This document shows positions 1 to 5,863 of a stretch of 5,979 nucleotides of DNA, piece after piece; position 1 is the first letter of the stretch; every line of letters starts with the position of its first letter. The stretch lies in the NCBI GenBank assembly GCA_037968835.1, contig JBBKWG010000292.1:1-5979 (forward strand), given 5' to 3'. The DNA comes from JBBKWG01 sp037968835 (GTDB taxonomy: Bacteria; Pseudomonadota; Alphaproteobacteria; Rhodobacterales; Rhodobacteraceae). The notes below the pieces were generated by a model, which made no database searches, had not been told where the DNA came from, and worked only from the letters and a program-made list of their open reading frames with translations. Made by a program: the position numbers and the translations under genes.

Positions 1-158
1 ACCAGAGACCACAGCGTTCGATGCGCAAGAATGTCAGTGGGTGGAACGTGCGAAAGGAGACCGTAATAGAGCGGCGCAAGCCCCCAGATCACGCAACAGG
101 CGATCATCGCGAGGACGCCGAGTCGCGCAGATTGCGACGCTGAGTGAGAGTTCAGCAT
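1..158 (-). CDS. rarD: RarD-type EamA transporter, N-terminal part (cut by window edge)
   Basis: This is the first 52 codons of a minus-strand gene that leaves the window at position 1. The protein opens with a short polar stretch. A hydrophobic first membrane segment follows (about residues 13-35, including VIWGLAPLYYGLL), and then the loop VPPTDILAHRTLWSL. The pairing of WGLxPLYY with an (E/D)ILAHR-LWSL motif is typical of RarD, the 'chloramphenicol-sensitive protein' branch of the ten-helix EamA drug/metabolite transporter family. These are inner-membrane permeases whose substrates are mostly unknown. I chose the ATG at 158-156 because it leaves the whole first helix intact; no clear Shine-Dalgarno sequence precedes it. 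A perfect hairpin at 174-207 lies just upstream, so the gene is probably transcribed separately from its right-hand neighbour. The family call rests on the N-terminus alone. Confidence 0.78.
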   Translation of the reverse strand, partial: MLNSHSASQSARLGVLAMIACCVIWGLAPLYYGLLSHVPPTDILAHRTLWSL

Positions 159-173
159 GGAAGGGCCACCCGG

Positions 174-207
174 TTGCCTCACCGGGTAAACTGGCCCGGT
201 GAGGCAA
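174..207 (-). terminator. Perfect 13-bp stem-loop, probable terminator after the host-attachment gene
   Basis: The arms at 174-186 and 195-207 are perfectly complementary (TTGCCTCACCGGG with CCCGGTGAGGCAA) around an 8-nt loop. The hairpin begins 47 nt beyond the stop codon of the host-attachment gene and ends 16 nt before the rarD start. No U-rich tail follows on either strand, so termination is inferred from position and stem strength. It could instead be a leader structure of rarD. Confidence 0.6.
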
Positions 208-253
208 GGTCAAGCGTGGTTTCGCTATGATACGCCTCAATGCGCAATTGGGC

Positions 254-712
254 TCAGGCCGCGTTCGACAGTTCGCTTTTCAGGATTTTCTCGATGTCGG
301 CAAGGGTGTGGTTCGTCAGCGTCTTGTCGATTTCTCCGACAACCTTGTCAGTAACTTCCTGATGCAGCTTTTCGCGAAGTTCACCCAAAATGCGTGGAGC
401 CGCGACGATTACGATACGTTCGAACGCGCCTGAATGTGCCTTGGCGTAGAGAATATCCGCCAGTTCAACAGCGAACCGCTCTTTTTCAAGACGATGCCAG
501 TCGGTGTCCTCGTAGGCGTGGCTGGACGAACCGGCGCTTTCATGCACACGCCCGGGGCGATTGGCGCCCTGCTCGCGCGTGGGCGGATTGTCTTGCGATT
601 CCTCGCGCCGCACGATCAGGTTCGGATTCTCGCTGTCGGTGATGTTCTCCAGAAACAGGGCCTTCTCGCCATCGGCGATCAGAACCCAGGTGCCGTTCTT
701 CAGTTCAGTCAT
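254..712 (-). CDS. Host attachment family protein (eRF1-like fold suspected)
   Basis: This 152-residue soluble protein has the layout of the small 'protein required for attachment to host cells' family (Host_attach). An N-terminal strand, TWVLIADGEKALFLEN (8-23), is followed by a polar linker with GRVHES (54-59). A conserved H73-x6-F80 helix leads to a core strand, IVIVAAPRILGELR (100-113), and a C-terminal EIDKTLTNHTLADIEKIL segment (127-144). The name comes from older annotation. The family has been linked to archaeal/eukaryotic release-factor-like (baeRF) domains, so a ribosome- or RNA-related stress role is equally possible; its biochemical activity is not established. The start at 712-710 is preceded by GGGAG at good distance. 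An in-frame ATG ten codons earlier has no better site and would lie deeper in the upstream gene. The start overlaps the stop of the 78-residue gene by 8 nt (ATGACTGA), which suggests translational coupling. Family placement is by recognition only. Confidence 0.85.
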   Translation of the reverse strand: MTELKNGTWVLIADGEKALFLENITDSENPNLIVRREESQDNPPTREQGANRPGRVHESAGSSSHAYEDTDWHRLEKERFAVELADILYAKAHSGAFERIVIVAAPRILGELREKLHQEVTDKVVGEIDKTLTNHTLADIEKILKSELSNAA

Positions 713-941
713 TCTTTTCTCCCGTTCCGTGGTGACCGCCAAGGTCGCCGCGGCCTTTTTCGTCTTTCTTGGTTACGCGAGTCGTCACGTCGCCTTCTTC
801 CACCTGCCGCAGTTCGTCCCGCGTGCCGACCTTGCGCTCAAGATTGCCTTGGGCGCGGCCCTGCTGGGAGGGTGTGTCCAGATCGGAGGTGAATTTTTCA
901 GTCTCTCGGGTCCCGTCTTTCGAGCGTGCTCGATCAGCCAT
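705..941 (-). CDS. Small, highly charged hydrophilin-like hypothetical protein (78 aa)
   Basis: I do not recognise a named family for this 78-residue protein. About 42% of residues are charged (D, E, K, R) and 14% are glycine. There is no Cys, Trp or Tyr and only one Phe, so it should be soluble and largely disordered, like the hydrophilins and LEA-like proteins made under desiccation or osmotic stress. The central piece TPSQQGRAQGNLERKVGTRD (residues 23-42) resembles short conserved hypotheticals I associate with proteobacterial stress loci; this is from memory. The ATG at 941-939 is strongly supported by AAAGGAG with a 7-nt spacer. An upstream in-frame start would add 30 residues and read through the promoter-like element at 972-997. 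The gene overlaps the host-attachment gene by 8 nt, so the two form a bicistronic unit. That this is a real gene is likely; its function is unknown. Confidence 0.78.
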   Translation of the reverse strand: MADRARSKDGTRETEKFTSDLDTPSQQGRAQGNLERKVGTRDELRQVEEGDVTTRVTKKDEKGRGDLGGHHGTGEKND

Positions 942-971
942 CTTAAATCTCCTTTGGTTGTTCATGGGGAC

Positions 972-997
972 AACCCTTGGATTTGCTCGGAAGTTCC
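972..997 (-). promoter_or_regulatory. GGAAC-N17-GGTT stress-type promoter for the 78-aa/host-attachment unit
   Basis: On the minus strand, GGAAC (997-993) is followed after 17 nt by GGTT (975-972). This is close to the GGAAC-N16/17-CGTT pattern of alphaproteobacterial EcfG general-stress promoters; the first base of the -10 element is G instead of C. A start site about 7 nt downstream would give a leader of roughly 24 nt containing the strong Shine-Dalgarno at 949-952. The -35 element sits in the palindrome CGGAACTTCCG (998-988), which recurs upstream of sodB. Other sigma factors with GGAA-type -35 sites are possible. Confidence 0.5.
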
Positions 998-1019
998 GGT
1001 TCGCATCTCTCAAAGCAAT

Positions 1020-1047
1020 GAGGCCCCGCATTTTTCTGCGAGGCCCC
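1020..1047 (-). terminator. Terminator hairpin after sodB
   Basis: As minus-strand RNA, GGGGCCUCGCA (1047-1037) pairs along its full 11 bases with UGCGGGGCCUC (1030-1020) across a GAAAAA loop, using two G-U wobbles. On the plus strand those two positions would be A-C mismatches, so the structure is specific to minus-strand transcripts. It lies 33 nt past the sodB stop and before the next promoter. The tail, AUUGCUUU, is only moderately U-rich. Confidence 0.75.
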
Positions 1048-1079
1048 TTGTCTCAAATCAGAAAAGTGTCGGGCGGATC

Positions 1080-1679
1080 TTACATCCGGCTGGCGACATT
1101 TTCCCAGTTGACCAGCTTGTCGAGGAAGTTGGTCAGGTAGGCGGGCCGCTTGTTGCGGAAGTCGATATAATAGGAATGCTCCCAAACGTCGCATCCCAGG
1201 AGTGCTGTCTGGCCAAAACAAACCGGGTTCACACCGTTTTCCGTCTTGGTCACTTTCAACGAGCCGTCGCTATCCTTGACGAGCCACGCCCAGCCGGAGC
1301 CGAATTGACCCGCGCCTGCGGCCGAGAATTTCGATTTGAACTCGTCGACCGAGCCAAATGCCTCTTTCAGAGCCGTTTCGACCTCGCCCGGAATTTTGCT
1401 TTCGTCCGGGCTCATCATTTCCCAGAATTGATTGTGGTTCCAAAGCTGGCTGATGTTGTTGAAAATGCCGTTCTGCGCAACTGCGCCGGAATCGTAGGTG
1501 CCCTTGATAATCTCTTCCAGGGACTTTCCTTCCCACTCGGTGCCGGCGATCGCCTTGTTGCCATTGTCGACGTAGGCCTTGTGGTGGATGTCATGGTGAT
1601 ATTCCAGCGTTTCCTTGCTCATGCCGTTGGCGGCCAAAGCGTCGTGTGAATAGGGAAGATCAGGAAGTTCAAAAGCCAT
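1080..1679 (-). CDS. sodB: Superoxide dismutase, Fe/Mn family (Fe-type)
   Basis: This cytoplasmic enzyme converts superoxide to O2 and H2O2. The 199-residue protein is a normal length for the family and complete. Its N-terminal helical domain carries LEYHHDIHHKAY, with metal ligand H28 and gateway Y36, followed by NGIFNNISQLWNHNQFW with ligand H82. The alpha/beta domain has GSGWAWLV (127-134) and DVWEHSYYIDFRNKRPAYL, with ligands D164 and H168. Q78 occupies the second-shell position expected for Fe-type enzymes. Related Rhodobacter enzymes are reported to be cambialistic, so Mn use cannot be excluded. There is no signal peptide. The ATG at 1679-1677 gives the canonical MAFELP start and is preceded by GAGGGG at 7-nt spacing; an ATG five codons earlier overlaps that site and is rejected. 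The gene has its own promoter-like element starting just beyond soxG and its own terminator, so it need not depend on sox operon transcription. Confidence 0.97.
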   Translation of the reverse strand: MAFELPDLPYSHDALAANGMSKETLEYHHDIHHKAYVDNGNKAIAGTEWEGKSLEEIIKGTYDSGAVAQNGIFNNISQLWNHNQFWEMMSPDESKIPGEVETALKEAFGSVDEFKSKFSAAGAGQFGSGWAWLVKDSDGSLKVTKTENGVNPVCFGQTALLGCDVWEHSYYIDFRNKRPAYLTNFLDKLVNWENVASRM

Positions 1680-1712
1680 GGTGGAGCCCCTCATAGGTTG
1701 AAAATGTTGCTG

Positions 1713-1750
1713 CGCCTTACCTGAGCCGTGAAGTTCGCGCGGTCAAGGCG
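1713..1750 (-). promoter_or_regulatory. Stem-loop in the soxG-sodB gap, probably the sodB leader
   Basis: On the minus strand CGCCTTGACC (1750-1741) can pair with GGTAAGGCG (1721-1713), forming nine base pairs with one bulged G around a 19-nt loop. It lies about 35 nt upstream of the sodB start and downstream of the putative sodB promoter, so it would be in the 5' leader. It might also act as a weak terminator for soxG, though no U tract follows directly. No function is shown by the sequence. Confidence 0.35.
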
Positions 1751-1762
1751 TCTCGCAAGGCC

Positions 1763-1788
1763 AACGGTATCGGTGGGCCGGAAGTTCC
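1763..1788 (-). promoter_or_regulatory. GGAAC-N17-CGTT promoter upstream of sodB
   Basis: GGAAC (1788-1784) and CGTT (1766-1763) are separated by 17 nt on the minus strand. This exactly matches the EcfG-type general stress consensus of alphaproteobacteria. It starts right after the soxG stop codon and would give a sodB leader of roughly 75-80 nt. The -35 element is embedded in CGGAACTTCCG (1789-1779), identical to the copy at 998-988. Stress induction of sodB is biologically sensible but not demonstrated here. Confidence 0.6.
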
Positions 1789-1789
1789 G

Positions 1790-2362
1790 TCAGAAATGCC
1801 CGACTTCGCTGCCCGGCGCGGCGGAGATTTTCAGAATGCCGAAGACGTACTGAGCGACCGAGCGAAAGCAGATCAGTTCGGCAAGGGTGTCGGTGTGAAA
1901 CCAGAAAGCGGCAGGCACCTGGGCAAGTCGGGTGCGCCGCAAATGACCGTTCGGGAGGGATTTGGGGCGCATATCCGCAGGCGTCAGTTTTGCCAGCACT
2001 TCCCGGATCGCCAAATTGTCTCCGGAAAGTCGGAACACGGCGCGGGCGTCGGACACATCTGCGGCAAGATGGTGCTTGCTGCCGAGCGTTGCGGCGATTG
2101 TCTTTAGTGTTTTGGCACGCTCAGTGTAAGGAACGAGCACCAGCAATTCGTCTGGTGACATCCAGCAAAGGCCGCGCTCGCCGGCGCATTTGGCCACGCC
2201 GGTGTCGGGAAAATCCAGCGCTGAGATTGAGGTGGCGGCATTTTTGAGGTCTGTATCGGCCAAATCGCCCCGCAACAGAATCATGCCGCGTGGTCCCGCA
2301 TCTTCAATCTTGATGGTGCCGGAATAGGCGACTCCGGCCAGCGCGCTGACAGCATCAGACAT
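1790..2362 (-). CDS. soxG: Sarcosine oxidase gamma subunit
   Basis: This 190-residue protein is the gamma subunit of heterotetrameric sarcosine oxidase, a GcvT/YgfZ-like fold that packs against the alpha subunit and is needed for assembly. Recognisable parts are the GMILLRGDL strand (26-34), CWMSPDELLVLVP (66-78), DVSDARAVFRLSG (102-114), and a late SVAQYVFGIL segment (168-177) typical of the family C-terminus. The start at 2362-2360 is preceded by AAGGGGAG and overlaps the soxA stop by 8 nt (ATGTCTGA), so its translation is likely coupled to soxA. An in-frame ATG 22 codons earlier lies inside soxA and is not favoured. Length is usual for SoxG. The gamma subunit is the least conserved in the family, so position directly after soxA adds much of the confidence. 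Confidence 0.92.
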   Translation of the reverse strand: MSDAVSALAGVAYSGTIKIEDAGPRGMILLRGDLADTDLKNAATSISALDFPDTGVAKCAGERGLCWMSPDELLVLVPYTERAKTLKTIAATLGSKHHLAADVSDARAVFRLSGDNLAIREVLAKLTPADMRPKSLPNGHLRRTRLAQVPAAFWFHTDTLAELICFRSVAQYVFGILKISAAPGSEVGHF

Positions 2363-5300
2363 TCTGCTTCTCCCCTTCGGGATCATAAAAGACCTGATTG
2401 ACGATCCTGGCTTTGACGACTTCGCCATCTGTTTTCGGGAAATCCAGAACGTCCCCCATCCGATCCGGGCCGCGATGCACCAGTCCCATTGCTATTCCGC
2501 GCCCGAGGGTCGGCGAATAGTAGGTCGAAGTGATGCGCCCTTCGGTCCGCCGCTGACCATTGTCGTTGAACCCCGGTTCGGCGGCATAAGCACCGTCCGG
2601 CAGCACGGACCCGTCGAGCGTTTCAAGCCCGACCAGTTTCCAGCGGTAGGGATCGGTCATGTGGTCGCGTTCTTGCGCGCGCTTGCCGATGTAGTCGTCC
2701 TTTTTCTTCGAAATCGCCCAGTTCAGTCCAAGATCCTGTGGAATTACCGTACCGTCGGTTTCGTCCCCGATCATGATGAAGCCCTTTTCGGCCCGCATGA
2801 TATGCAGCGCCTCGGTGCCATAGGTGGTGATCCCGAACTTCTCGCCGGCCTCCAGCAGAGCGTCCCAGAATGCACGCCCCTGCCCCGCGGACACCGCGAT
2901 TTCATAGCTGAGTTCGCCCGAAAACGAGATGCGGAAAACCCGGACATCGAAGTCGCCGATCTTTCCGTCAGCCCATTGCATGAACGGCAACGCCTCGGCA
3001 CTCAGATCCATGCCGCCGAGCGATTTCAGAACTTCGCGCGCCTTCGGTCCGACAACCGCGATCTGTGCATATTGTTCGGTCACGTTGGCGATGTAGACCT
3101 TCCAGTCCCACCACTCGGTCTGAAGCCACTCTTCCATGTGCGCATGTATCGCGTCGGCGCCGCCGGTCGTCGTGTGGCAGAGCCACGTGTCGTTATCGAG
3201 CCGGGCAACCACGCCGTCGTCCCGCAGGAACCCATTTTCGGAACACATCAGCCCGTATCGGCATTTCCCGACCGGCAGCGTCGACATCATGTTGGTGTAC
3301 ATCATGTCGAGGAAGCGTCCGGCGTCGGGGCCCTTGACGAGCAATTTCCCAAGCGTCGAGGCGTCCAGCAAGCCGACCGACGTCCGCGTCGTATTGACCT
3401 CGCGGATCACAGCATCGTGGATGCTTTCACCGGCTTTCGGGAAGCAATAGGGGCGACGCCAATGGCCGACCGGCTCCCAATGTGCGCCGCGTTCTTCATG
3501 CCACTCCTGGATCGGTGAGCGGCGGACCGGTTGGAACAGATCGCCCCGCGCCTCGCCCGCAATCGCGCCCATCGAGATCGGAGTATAAGGCGGGCGGAAC
3601 GTCGTCGTTCCGACGTTCGGAATCTCGTCGCCCAAAGCCTGAGAAAGAACGGCGAGACCATTGATATTGCTGAGTTTACCCTGATCCGTCGCCATGCCGA
3701 GCGTCGTGTAGCGCTTGGTATGTTCGACGCTTTCGAAACCTTCGCGCGCGGCCAGTTCGACGTCAGTCACCTTGACGTCGTTCTGGAAATCCAGCCAGGT
3801 CTTGGCACGCAAATCATAGGACGCGTCCGAGGGCATGTTCCAGACCGGCAACATCGGCTGACGCGATTCGGGGGCGGCAAATGGTGCCGGTTCTGAAGAT
3901 TTGCTCGATCCCGCCGCCGTGGCCGCCGCCTGCCCGGTCGCATGGGCATCCGTCAGGCATTCAGCGGTGGTCATGTGACCGTTTGCGAGCCCAGCGACAC
4001 GCACGAAGGGTTCTCCGTCCGCACCGGTTGGCGCACGGTCCGCATCCGGACGGAAATGCGCTTCGCTGTCGTCCCAGTTCAGTTTGCCGCCACAGTGCGA
4101 CCAGAGGTGGACCACCGGAGACCAGCCCCCGGACATTGCGATGCAATCGGCCTCGACCTCTTCGATGACGCTGCCGTCGCCGATCTGGTCGCAGATGTAG
4201 ACTGTCTGAACGCGCCCCTTGCCCGCAACCTTCGCGATGCCGCGACCAGGGGTGATGCGGATACCTGCGTCGCGCGCCGCGTCGGCCAGCGGCCCGGTCG
4301 CTTCTGCTCGTGCATCTATGACAACCGGCACCGACAGACCGGCACGTTTCAGGGCGATTGCGGTGCGATAACCGTCGTCGTTATTGGTCACAACGACGGT
4401 CTTCTTGCCCGGTGCCACGGCGTAGTCGACGACGTAATCGCGCACTGCCGAAGCCAGCATCACGCCCGGCAGGTCGTTGCCTGCAAACGAAAGCGGCCGT
4501 TCGATCGCGCCGGTTGCGGTGACGATCTGGCGGGCGCGCACTTTCCACAAGCGGTGGCGCGGCAGGTTGTGATCTGGCGCGTGGTCGGTGACGCGCTCGT
4601 AGGCCAGCGCGTATCCGTGATCGTAGATGCCAGCGCCCATCGTGCGCAGACGCATCTGCACGTTCGACATGGATTTCAGGTTCGAGACCGTCTTCGCGAC
4701 CCAGTCCGCGACTTCAAGACCGTCGATCCTGGTTTCGTCCGCTGCGGCATCCACCGGCGCTCTTCCGCCCCAGTGTGCGGATTGTTCGACCAAAAGGACA
4801 TGCGCGCCAGCCTCGCCCGCAGCCTTTGCCGCAGTCAGGCCAGCTATACCTCCCCCTACAATCAGAACATCTGCATGGGTGTTGAAGTGCTCATAGCGAT
4901 CGGCGTCGCGATGACGCGGCGCGCGGCCAAGTCCGGCGGATTGGCGAATGAACGGTTCGTAAACGTGCTTCCAGAAGGCGCGCGGCCACATGAACATCTT
5001 GTAGTAAAAACCCGCAGGCAGAAACCGCGAGAGATGGGCGTTGATCTCGCCAACGTCGAATTCAAGGCTCGGCCAATGGTTCTGGCTATCGGCGCTCAGA
5101 CCGTCGAACAACTCGGTCGTCGTCGCCCGCGCGTTCGGCTCGAAGGTCTTGCCGCGGCCCAGGTTCATCAGCGCGTTCGGTTCTTCCGCACCCGACGCCA
5201 CGATACCGCGAGGACGGTGATACTTGAACGAGCGCCCGACCAGCACTTGTCCCTGCCCAAGCAAAGCAGAGGCGAGAGTGTCGCCCGCATAACCGCGCAT

Positions 5301-5378
5301 GGTCTTGCCGTTGAAGGTGAAGGCTTTGGCCTGCGACCGGTCGATCAGACGCCCGCCCTGGCTCAGACGATGGCTCAC
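2355..5378 (-). CDS. soxA: Sarcosine oxidase alpha subunit
   Basis: This is the large subunit of heterotetrameric sarcosine oxidase. Together with SoxB it oxidises sarcosine (N-methylglycine) to glycine, and its C-terminal domain passes the methylene group to tetrahydrofolate; H2O2 is the other product. The 1007 residues match the family's usual length. Residues about 18-105 form a ferredoxin-like domain (AFTFNGK, RSFKYHRPRGI) without cluster cysteines, as expected. DVLIVGGGIAGL (170-181) begins a Rossmann dinucleotide-binding domain that continues through TATGAIERPLSFAGNDLPGV (287-306) and SGGWSPVVHLWSHCGG (416-431). From about residue 600 onward lies a GcvT-like folate domain, with NTTRTSVGLLDAST, DDGVVARLDNDTWL and SFSGELSYEI. 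The GTG start at 5378-5376 follows GGAGGGAG and overlaps the soxD stop as GTGA. Upstream ATGs would put up to 45 unlikely residues in front of the conserved SHRLSQGGRLIDRSQ start. No frameshift is visible. Confidence 0.97.
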   Translation of the reverse strand: MSHRLSQGGRLIDRSQAKAFTFNGKTMRGYAGDTLASALLGQGQVLVGRSFKYHRPRGIVASGAEEPNALMNLGRGKTFEPNARATTTELFDGLSADSQNHWPSLEFDVGEINAHLSRFLPAGFYYKMFMWPRAFWKHVYEPFIRQSAGLGRAPRHRDADRYEHFNTHADVLIVGGGIAGLTAAKAAGEAGAHVLLVEQSAHWGGRAPVDAAADETRIDGLEVADWVAKTVSNLKSMSNVQMRLRTMGAGIYDHGYALAYERVTDHAPDHNLPRHRLWKVRARQIVTATGAIERPLSFAGNDLPGVMLASAVRDYVVDYAVAPGKKTVVVTNNDDGYRTAIALKRAGLSVPVVIDARAEATGPLADAARDAGIRITPGRGIAKVAGKGRVQTVYICDQIGDGSVIEEVEADCIAMSGGWSPVVHLWSHCGGKLNWDDSEAHFRPDADRAPTGADGEPFVRVAGLANGHMTTAECLTDAHATGQAAATAAGSSKSSEPAPFAAPESRQPMLPVWNMPSDASYDLRAKTWLDFQNDVKVTDVELAAREGFESVEHTKRYTTLGMATDQGKLSNINGLAVLSQALGDEIPNVGTTTFRPPYTPISMGAIAGEARGDLFQPVRRSPIQEWHEERGAHWEPVGHWRRPYCFPKAGESIHDAVIREVNTTRTSVGLLDASTLGKLLVKGPDAGRFLDMMYTNMMSTLPVGKCRYGLMCSENGFLRDDGVVARLDNDTWLCHTTTGGADAIHAHMEEWLQTEWWDWKVYIANVTEQYAQIAVVGPKAREVLKSLGGMDLSAEALPFMQWADGKIGDFDVRVFRISFSGELSYEIAVSAGQGRAFWDALLEAGEKFGITTYGTEALHIMRAEKGFIMIGDETDGTVIPQDLGLNWAISKKKDDYIGKRAQERDHMTDPYRWKLVGLETLDGSVLPDGAYAAEPGFNDNGQRRTEGRITSTYYSPTLGRGIAMGLVHRGPDRMGDVLDFPKTDGEVVKARIVNQVFYDPEGEKQNV

Positions 5379-5704
5379 GAGAACTCCCTCCATATCCATC
5401 CGGGACGCTTGCCGCTGATCCGGTCGCAAATTTCTTTCGGGGGCTCGGTCGTTTGCGCCGAATACGTTCCGAACACTTCGAGAGTGGTGGTGCAGCGCGC
5501 CGCGAGAAACCACTTGCCGCAGCCATATGCATGACGCCAGCGCTCGAAGTGGACGCCGCGGGGGTTCTCTCGCTGGAACAGGTATCCCTCGAAGTCTTCG
5601 TCCGAGGAGCCGGGACCGAAGCGCTTCAGGTGCGACTCGCCCCCCGGTGCAAGTTCGGTTTCATCGCAAGCGATGCCGCAATTCGGGCAGTCGAGTGTCA
5701 GCAT
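5375..5704 (-). CDS. soxD: Sarcosine oxidase delta subunit
   Basis: This small subunit of heterotetrameric sarcosine oxidase binds a structural zinc. The 109-residue protein shows the expected ligand set C6 and C9 (LDCPNCG) with H58 and C62 (ERWRHAYGCGKWF). It also has the family signatures GGESH (21-25), DEDFEGYLFQRENPRGVHFE (35-54) and a closing TTTLEVFGTY. The tail after residue 85 (EPPKEICDRISGKRPGWIW) is somewhat longer than in the shortest family members. The ATG at 5704-5702 is preceded by GGAG with an 8-nt spacer; an ATG ten codons upstream is less well placed relative to the conserved N-terminus. It is the first gene of the visible D-A-G cluster and overlaps soxA by 4 nt. The zinc ligands are assigned by analogy with characterised SoxD proteins. 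Confidence 0.95.
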   Translation of the reverse strand: MLTLDCPNCGIACDETELAPGGESHLKRFGPGSSDEDFEGYLFQRENPRGVHFERWRHAYGCGKWFLAARCTTTLEVFGTYSAQTTEPPKEICDRISGKRPGWIWREFS

Positions 5705-5816
5705 GAGCGCGACTCCGGAAGGGCGCGGTTCCACAGGAATGGAGCGCGCTGGACTGACGTCGGAAAGGGGGGGGTGGAAATAAGCGCGTGAACCCAGTGC
5801 TTCGCGGGCACGATAA
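5705..5816 (-). promoter_or_regulatory. Probable promoter region of the soxDAG operon
   Basis: This roughly 110-bp gap lies between a terminator-like hairpin and the soxD start, so a promoter for soxD-soxA-soxG is expected here. I could not identify a convincing -35/-10 pair. A GGAAC occurs near 5730 on the minus strand but has no CGTT partner. The region contains a run of eight G on the plus strand (5767-5774). GGAG at 5713-5716 is the soxD ribosome binding site. Confidence 0.35.
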
Positions 5817-5842
5817 CGGCGGCCGCCGAAGAGCAGCCGCCG
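5817..5842 (-). terminator. GC-rich hairpin, probable terminator of the right-edge gene
   Basis: As minus-strand RNA, CGGCGGCUGC (5842-5833) pairs with GCGGCCGCCG (5826-5817) over ten positions, including one U-G wobble, around a UCUUCG loop. The wobble would be a mismatch in plus-strand RNA, so the hairpin fits minus-strand transcription. It lies about 20 nt past the TAG at 5866-5864. The tail UUAUCGUG is only partly U-rich. Confidence 0.6.
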
Positions 5843-5863
5843 CCAGCATTTGAATGGACCGCC

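Noticed and set aside
164..207. The 13-bp inverted repeat as an insertion-sequence end or attachment site
   Set aside because: There is no transposase, no second copy and no target duplication in the window. The spacing between two genes fits a transcript-end hairpin.
34..240. Minus-strand 68-codon frame near the left edge
   Set aside because: It overlaps the RarD N-terminus in another frame and the hairpin at 174-207. The RarD frame has a clear membrane segment and family motif; this one does not.
561..1649. Plus-strand open frame of 362 codons spanning sodB, the gap and the host-attachment gene
   Set aside because: It crosses a terminator, a promoter region and three minus-strand genes; sodB and the host-attachment gene are recognised on the other strand.
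1741..1770. TTGACC (minus strand, 1746-1741) as a sigma-70 -35 box for sodB
   Set aside because: No acceptable -10 hexamer lies 16-18 nt downstream; the best candidate, CAGGTA, is a poor match. The GGAAC-N17-CGTT element fits better.
2475..3518. Plus-strand open frame of 347 codons opposite the 3' half of soxA
   Set aside because: It is a shadow of the GcvT-like domain coding region, with no recognisable motifs and no ribosome binding site of note.
3942..5534. Long plus-strand open frame of 530 codons opposite soxA
   Set aside because: It lies opposite the well-recognised soxA reading frame and part of soxD. Its translation is Arg/His/Val-rich with no recognisable domain. GC-rich genes routinely leave such open antisense frames.
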